A stretch of 64,000 nucleotides of DNA from Coprinopsis marcescibilis (lineage: Eukaryota > Basidiomycota > Agaricomycetes > Agaricales > Psathyrellaceae). Position numbers and translations under genes: made by a program. Under the pieces are notes generated by a model that worked only from the letters and a program-made list of their open reading frames with translations, searched no databases and had not been told where the DNA came from. The first letter of the stretch is position 1; each line of letters starts with the position of its first letter. Of this stretch, positions 58,871 through 64,000 are shown piece by piece. The stretch is from assembly GCA_004369085.1 (NCBI GenBank), contig ML210155.1, forward strand, positions 1 to 64,000, in the 5' to 3' direction.

Positions 58871-59723
58871 TGTGTTCGCAGGCACAAGAGATCGGAGAAT
58901 ATTAGTTCAAGTTGGTTGCAGGCAAGTTCATCGATTATGACACGTACGATTTGAATCGGAGATTTCCACCGGTATTTGAATTTGGGTTTATAAGCCGCAG
59001 GATTACAGCTCGCAGGTTTCAAGGAAGATGGCCGGGACCCGGGGAGCCAAGGCAAAGTCTTCTTAGGAACACATTTAACCTGGCCAGCTCGAGAGTGGAA
59101 GATCCCTTGAAAGATATTGTTTAAAGCAATAGCCCAAACCAGCCTTCCATTGCAAAGAGATACTAAAAATACAGGAAAGAGATACTAGAAATACTACAGT
59201 GGAAGTGAATGGTACGGACGCTTCTACCAGCCTAATAAAAATTAAACAAAAATGTCTAACGTAAGAGATACTAAAAATACAGGAAACAGGTACTAGAAAG
59301 GCTACAGTGGTGGTGAATATTATGAAAATGAATATTATGGAAATAAATATTTTGTTGCCGAAGCTCTATGGTGTGATGACCTGAAAGTGAGAGTGAGACC
59401 GAACAAGAAAATGAAAAACATTGAACCCTGCCGCGCCAGCTCAAACACCCTCATTTCCATCCCTCCCCTCCCCCCCACCACTCTCTCTGCCCCATGTCGC
59501 TGCCTTCTTCCATTTGCCCTTCGGCTGGCCCCCGTCTCTTGCCTGAAAGCTTTTCTTCTGCGTCCCCCCTTCGCCTCTTCTACACCCTCAAGCAACATAT
59601 TTTAATCTAAGCGTGTGTTAGACGTAGCACAGGAATGGGGCAGCGTGTAAACCTCGGATGAAGAACTCCAGGGCGATGCACTACTACCAGCTCCCAGCCG
59701 CTCACCCACCTTCCCATGGCGTT
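58871..59723. other. intergenic with a direct repeat
   Basis: Promoter side of the F-box gene and 3' side of the protein kinase. It contains the 54-bp direct repeat listed separately and AT-rich sequence near 59310-59350. No gene was seen. Confidence 0.45.
59157..59318. repeat. 54-bp direct repeat, two copies
   Basis: gagatactaaaaatacagg begins copies at 59157-59210 and 59265-59318, with 48 of 54 bases identical. Copy 1 also contains an internal half-repeat (gagatactagaaatac). Confidence 0.7.
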
Positions 59724-62192
59724 CTAACTGAAGCAAACACCAGTAGATTGAAGCAGCCCAGTCAGGTACTCCATCGTCTCTTCATCCACATGCACTGTAC
59801 TCCTAAACTGTAAAGCCTCCAGCTCCAACCCCCACCACAAATCTCCATTACGCATATCTGAATCCGGTGGCATCCCATTGCCACTGACTCGAAGGAAGGG
59901 GTCCCTAGCCAGCAGTTCAGCAGCTGTTGGCCTTTTCGCTGGCTCGCGTAGCCAGCAGGTTTGCATTATGGGCCAAACCAGCTCAAGAATCGCTTCCGAG
60001 TCCGTGTTCACTGAGCTCGAGTTGGACCTGGGGGCCGTGATATTGTCTGATGCGGACAGGGCCGGATGCGACGGTGTATGCCCATTCATAACCTTGAGAC
60101 AAACAGTGGCGTCGCGTGGATACTCGTAGAACGGTACCTTGCCAGTGAGCACCTACGCAGAGGAGAAAACGGGTTAACATTCAACTGGTTCAAAATTGAA
60201 CATGCAATATCCGAACCCTGAAGGTTTGAATCAAGTTGCCACCGGTCGGTACTGGTGTGTGAACCGGGTACGTCTGGTGGTGACCGCCAATAAAATCAAA
60301 CAAAGGAAGAAACAGAAACCCACCTCATAACAAATCCCACCAAATGAATACATATCCGACTCCTTGCTCGCTTCGATGTGCGATTCAGATTCAGGATCCA
60401 ACAGTTCCGGGGCCTGCCATCTTGGTGTCCCTCCTTGCTGGGTCGTGCTGCAGGTGAAAGTCCACGAGAGGGCTTTGGAGTCAGTTATCCGTGATAGGCC
60501 AAAGTCTGCGAGACATGCCCTGCTTGACGGGGTGATCAGGATGTTATCCTTGAAGAAAAGCGAAAGTAAGCTACGGCGTTTATTGAATCAACATAACGAA
60601 TTCAAACTTGCCCCTTTCAAATCTGAATGGACGATTCCTTCGCTGTGAAGATATTCGATTCCACGCAGGACGTCCGTCATCTATGTACATATCCACGTCA
60701 AGATTAGGGACGCCGCAGATTTGACTTGAAATCTGATTTCACCCACCAACAGTAGCAAATCCGCTTCTGGATGCTCGCAGACATACTCCCTCACATTCCC
60801 GTTCTCCATCCAAGGAGAAACAAAGCACAGACGCCCATCATTTCCATCCGGCTGTAAGATGCCGTAGAATGGCAGCAGATTCTCGTGTGAGAGCTGGCTC
60901 CAGATGAGCGTTTCACGATAAAACACCTGTCAAGTGTCAGGGTAGAAATTGACAGTAAGTCATGCTGCTTCATGAGAATACTTTACTATACATACCTTCA
61001 AGATCCGATCAACGTCCTTGTGCTGATACACCTTCAGAATCTTCATCGCCACGGCCCTACCCAAAAAGAAACCTTTGAATACCTCAGAAAAATGCCCAGC
61101 AGCACGCGGATACTCCTCCCGAGCAACATCCTCCCGCGATAACACCAAGCACCTCGGCAACAACACCATCTTCTTCGAAATGCGCACCATCGCCTGCAAC
61201 AATGCTCTCCTATCCCCTTCTTCTCCCAAAACGCCCTTGTCTAACGCCTGTAATATCAAAGCAAACTCATGATCAGAATCAGAAGCACATCAGAAGTTGA
61301 ACTTGTCAGGTCCGAAAAGGAAGGAGGACGGAGTAAAACATAAGCGCCCACTCACAGTTTGCAGCAAATCTAAAACCATCTGCGCGTCTTCTGGGCTAAT
61401 GCGTAGCAGGGCCTGATAGCTCGCCTTTTGGGAAATTATACCTTGGATTACTCTAACCAAGTGTACGAGATTTAAGTTTGCTCGGACCGACTCCGAGTCA
61501 TCGATGTTCGAACGCTTGTTGGCCAGCCGAGTGCCAACTGGAGGCGGGGAGGGAAGGTTGATGACCGCCGAGGCATTTGCTGAATAAGGAGGTAAAGGCC
61601 TAGGCCATGGAGGTGGGGGTGTGGTACCACCCAGAGAATAGTCGCAAGACCCTCTGGGGGTTGGGCTCCGAGACGACTCCGCACTCGAATGTCTGCGGAC
61701 GGGAGGGCTGGGCCGAAAAGGCAACGGGCTCTTCGTGGTCTGGAAGGTTTCAAACTTCAACTTTGACCTTGGGGTGAACGTTTCTGATTTCAGTGACGCA
61801 TATACGTTGTTGACAGGCCTAGGTGGTCGCCTACGAGGCTTTGAGATCGTTGCGTTGACTGAGTCATTGGTCGCTGACTCGGACGCGGACCGGTGCAGTG
61901 GTGTCGTCGTTGTTCCGGTAGAAGTGGACGCATATTTTGGGGTGACGGTTGGTAATGGCATCAGCGGTGCTCCCCGGTTGTCGAACTTGAGGGAGGAGAG
62001 GACATATTGTGGACCACCATTCAACCCCTGCTCGTCCGACATGTCGCTTTTCAAAGTCTCCAACGAGTCTCGGATGTCAAGAACAGCATCTTCCTGTTTG
62101 GTTTGATCCTTGCTTCGACAACTTGGATAGTGTCTTCCGCCCACGAGTGAGCTCCAAGCTGCGGCAACCCGCTTCCACGATGTGTCCGCCAT
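59724..62192 (-). CDS. TKL-like protein kinase with proline/serine-rich N-terminus
   Basis: MADTSWKRVAAAWSSLVGG starts a region of about 250 residues, low-complexity and Ser/Pro-rich. It leads into VRVIQGIISQKASYQALLRI, SPEDAQMVLDLLQT, a segment I have seen before such kinases in agaricomycetes. The kinase domain has FSEVFKGFFLGRAVAMKILK (VAIK lysine), RETLIWSQLSHENLLPFYGI, catalytic loop HSDLKGDNILI, LADFGLSRI, GGTPRWQAPELL, SDMYSFGGICYEVLTGKVPF and CWLREPAKRPTAAELLARD. HSD replaces HRD. One intron in the catalytic loop (60549-60611) has a GC donor (gcaagt), because only that splice gives KGDNILI in frame. It probably signals in the cytoplasm. Such kinases are expanded in agaricomycetes without known substrates. 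Confidence 0.85.
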
Positions 62193-62420
62193 CTTGACTC
62201 TTTACTTCGGCAGGCGTGGATAAACAAGCGAGAGTTTAAGTGACGTAGGGATTGACAGAAAGGCGCACCTCCCTGTGGCCTTTTATCTCGTTTCGATTGG
62301 CAGTCAGACATGAGCTTCATCATTCGACTCGGACATATTAAGTCCGAGAACGTGGCAACTGCGGTGGCACCGCAGCGGCGACGGATATTTCGACCTTCAC
62401 TGCATTTTTTCCACCGAGTC
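62193..62420. other. intergenic, promoter side of the TKL-like kinase
   Basis: 228 bp upstream of the kinase ATG. No gene was seen. Confidence 0.4.
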
Positions 62421-62671
62421 AAACCCCAGCCAGAATTCGAGCACCCAGCGCTTAGATCTTACTAGTACTCCCTCGCTTGTAAGGTCTTGAGAGTGGAAAA
62501 AAGTCACCGAGTGCATTATTTCTTCAGTTTACACGTACCAATGAGTGAAACCCCAACACAGCCAAAATTCGAGCGCCCAGTGCTTAGATCTTACTAGTAC
62601 TCCCTTGCGTGTAAGGTCTGGAGAATGGCAAACAGCCACCGAGTACATTATTTCTTCAGTTTGCATGTACC
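62421..62671. repeat. tandem duplication of about 120 bp
   Basis: Unit 1 (about 62421-62539) and unit 2 (about 62548-62671) share aaaccccag/aaccccaac, gaattcgagc-like, cttagatcttactagtactc, gtaaggtct, ccgagt.cattatttcttca and gtacc. Overall about 85% identical. A further partial unit (ccaccgagtcaaac) precedes unit 1. No coding potential. Confidence 0.75.
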
Positions 62672-63242
62672 GAAGATAATAGATGTTGAGCGGAAGCCGT
62701 TATCAATCCCCTGTTATTTCCATATGTCAACTGTCGAGGAGTTTCGATGCAATTACATGCACACCACTTTCCCCAAACTTTCCCAGCAACGGGCGCACCG
62801 CACGTCGAGGAACTTCACTCTGAGTCTTCTTCCCACCCTCAGCATCGTTTCTCAGACAGTCTCCCTATAACCGGCGGCTGGCCCCAGGTCGTCAACGGAC
62901 CATCATCTTGGGGCCGCTCTGTAGATTGCATAAAGCGAATGACACCTACACTAGTACTGTTCCACAGCAGTGAACACCGCCAGTGGCCCTGAAAGAATTA
63001 CGATGCGACTCATCATTTATTGGATCATTAGGTCGGCTACAACGTGATCGACTATCATCCGTTGCGAAGGTCTGTTGCTTAGGAGACTATCAGCTACGGA
63101 GACTATAAGGTTTCTAGAAACAGGGAAACCCACACTGAGCGAGGAAGGAGTTTAAGGTCGAGAGCTCGTAAGTTGCATTGCGTCAAGTGGAAGCTCTCTA
63201 ATATGTAAAAGATTGACATTGTCTCACCCAAAAGAGAATAAG
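62672..63242. other. intergenic
   Basis: No gene or clear repeat recognised. Confidence 0.45.
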
Positions 63243-63388
63243 TAAGAGCGCCAGACTCCTAACCACTCACCTCTTGACGCCCAATCTAGTTACCGCCTAT
63301 GGACGTACAAGTTGAAAACTTTCGGAAAATGTTCGGTGAAACTAGATTAGGCGTCCAGCGGTGAGCGGTTAGGAGTCTGTAAGAGCAC
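63243..63388. mobile_element. 128-bp foldback/MITE with putative 9-bp target duplication
   Basis: Arms 63252-63290 and 63341-63379 are inverted repeats of 39 nt, 35 identical, with a 50-nt loop. The outermost bases are cagactcctaacc and its complement. Directly outside lie taagagcgc (63243-63251) and taagagcac (63380-63388), 8 of 9 identical. A 9-bp duplication with long inverted arms would suit a Mutator-like non-autonomous element; hAT (8 bp) is less likely. Confidence 0.7.
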
Positions 63389-63540
63389 ACACTTTCAGCG
63401 CGACAGTGACGTAAAATTTGCGTTTACAAATGACCTTTTCACGCACGTTCAGCACCGCGAAGCCCAAATTGAAACCCTGCATGTAAGATTTCGACAGCAA
63501 CATAGCCCGCCAAATAGTTAATTTTACAGCAAAAGGTTCA
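63389..63540. other. intergenic
   Basis: Short spacer between the foldback element and the F-box fragment. Nothing recognised. Confidence 0.4.
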
Positions 63541-63938
63541 GATGCGTAAGAAGCGCAGCTGAGGTATTTTGCGAAAATCCACAAATATAATTATTGGGAA
63601 GCCTGGTCTTGTCGCTTCCTCACCGTCTGTCACTCCGGTCAGAATCGAATTTAATTGATGCTTTGGGCGCCAAACCACATGCCCCGGTAGAATGTAAGCT
63701 CCTCCATGGACTCCAAATCAAGCTTCTTGGGATTGCTGAAAATCCGGTGGAGGAGTGGTACCAGCAAGGCGTCCTGTAGATGAAGCTTGACAGCTTTGAG
63801 GCAGATCGGGAGGTCTCCACTCTCGAATTGGAATCTCTGGTGTCTGTGAAAGACACTGACTGCAGGCACAGCTCCTGCAGCTTGGGAAACGTGGACGCCC
63901 CTTAAAGACAGATGTGTGATTGGCAAAGCCTGTCCAAG
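63541..63938 (-). pseudogene. partial duplicate of the 57.6-58.9 kb F-box gene
   Basis: It matches 57997-58414 at about 95% identity, ending abruptly at cctgtccaag (63938). It starts inside the downstream exon, spans the 56-nt intron, and stops in the middle of the LRR part, so the F-box and the C-terminal half are absent. A deletion of about 24 bases joins gggaaacgtg to gacgcccctt, and smaller changes alter the DSGDL-flanking region. It retains four A at 63739-63742 where the parent has three, so it preserves the ancestral reading frame at that point. Not expected to be functional. Confidence 0.8.
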
Positions 63939-64000
63939 CAGTAACCAGTTCCGTTTCGTTTAAACGGTACCTTCACGACTCATAATTAAGATGAGACAAT

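Overview
The window is nuclear DNA of a filamentous basidiomycete, most likely an agaricomycete. Genes are split by many introns of about 40-70 bp with GT-AG ends. Intergenic gaps are mostly short. The gene content fits: cytochrome P450s of the type often annotated as O-methylsterigmatocystin oxidoreductases, many F-box/LRR-like proteins, an OPT transporter, NCS1 permeases and an IKS1-type kinase. No rRNA, CRISPR array or convincing tRNA was found. Most coding regions below were assembled by hand by joining exons in frame, so internal splice sites carry some uncertainty.

Layout, left to right. 0-5 kb: a possible 3' end of an off-window gene, an intact 11-exon P450 (+) and an unrecognised 268-aa gene (-). 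4.8-15.4 kb: a bestrophin-like channel (-), an OPT peptide transporter (-), fimbrin (-) and a small secreted protein (+). 15.5-22.6 kb: a mitochondrial glycine carrier of the SLC25A38/Hem25 type (-), then two tandem paralogous P450s (-). The second P450 carries a 429-bp hAT-like MITE in a coding exon. 23.5-26.8 kb: an LRR-like protein (+), a five-exon PMP3-like membrane peptide with an 18-nt microexon (+) and a short broken reading frame (-).

27.7-32.7 kb: an IKS1-like kinase (-) and a glomulin/ALF4-like protein (+), whose start codons are about 160 bp apart in divergent orientation. 33-38.2 kb: two tandem purine-cytosine permeases (+), the first with one in-frame stop. 38.3-42.9 kb: two tandem paralogues of an unrecognised, largely disordered coiled-coil protein. 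They share a motif, HFNAVQRDY..NGNTH, carried on its own small exon. 43.2-46.4 kb: two F-box proteins (-), the first with an apparent frameshift. 47.7-53.4 kb: a giant low-complexity protein of about 1,860 aa (-). 55.6-58.9 kb: two more F-box paralogues (-), one frameshifted. 59.7-62.2 kb: a TKL-like protein kinase (-). 62.4-64 kb: tandem repeats, a 128-bp foldback element with a putative 9-bp target duplication, and a decayed duplicate of the neighbouring F-box gene.

Housekeeping genes (fimbrin, Hem25, OPT, IKS1, glomulin-like, bestrophin) are interleaved with fast-evolving, tandemly duplicated families (P450, F-box, permease, coiled-coil pair). Nearly all visible lesions and mobile elements sit in or beside those families. 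The best candidates for something undescribed are the coiled-coil pair at 38-43 kb and the MITE insertion at the intron/exon junction of the third P450.
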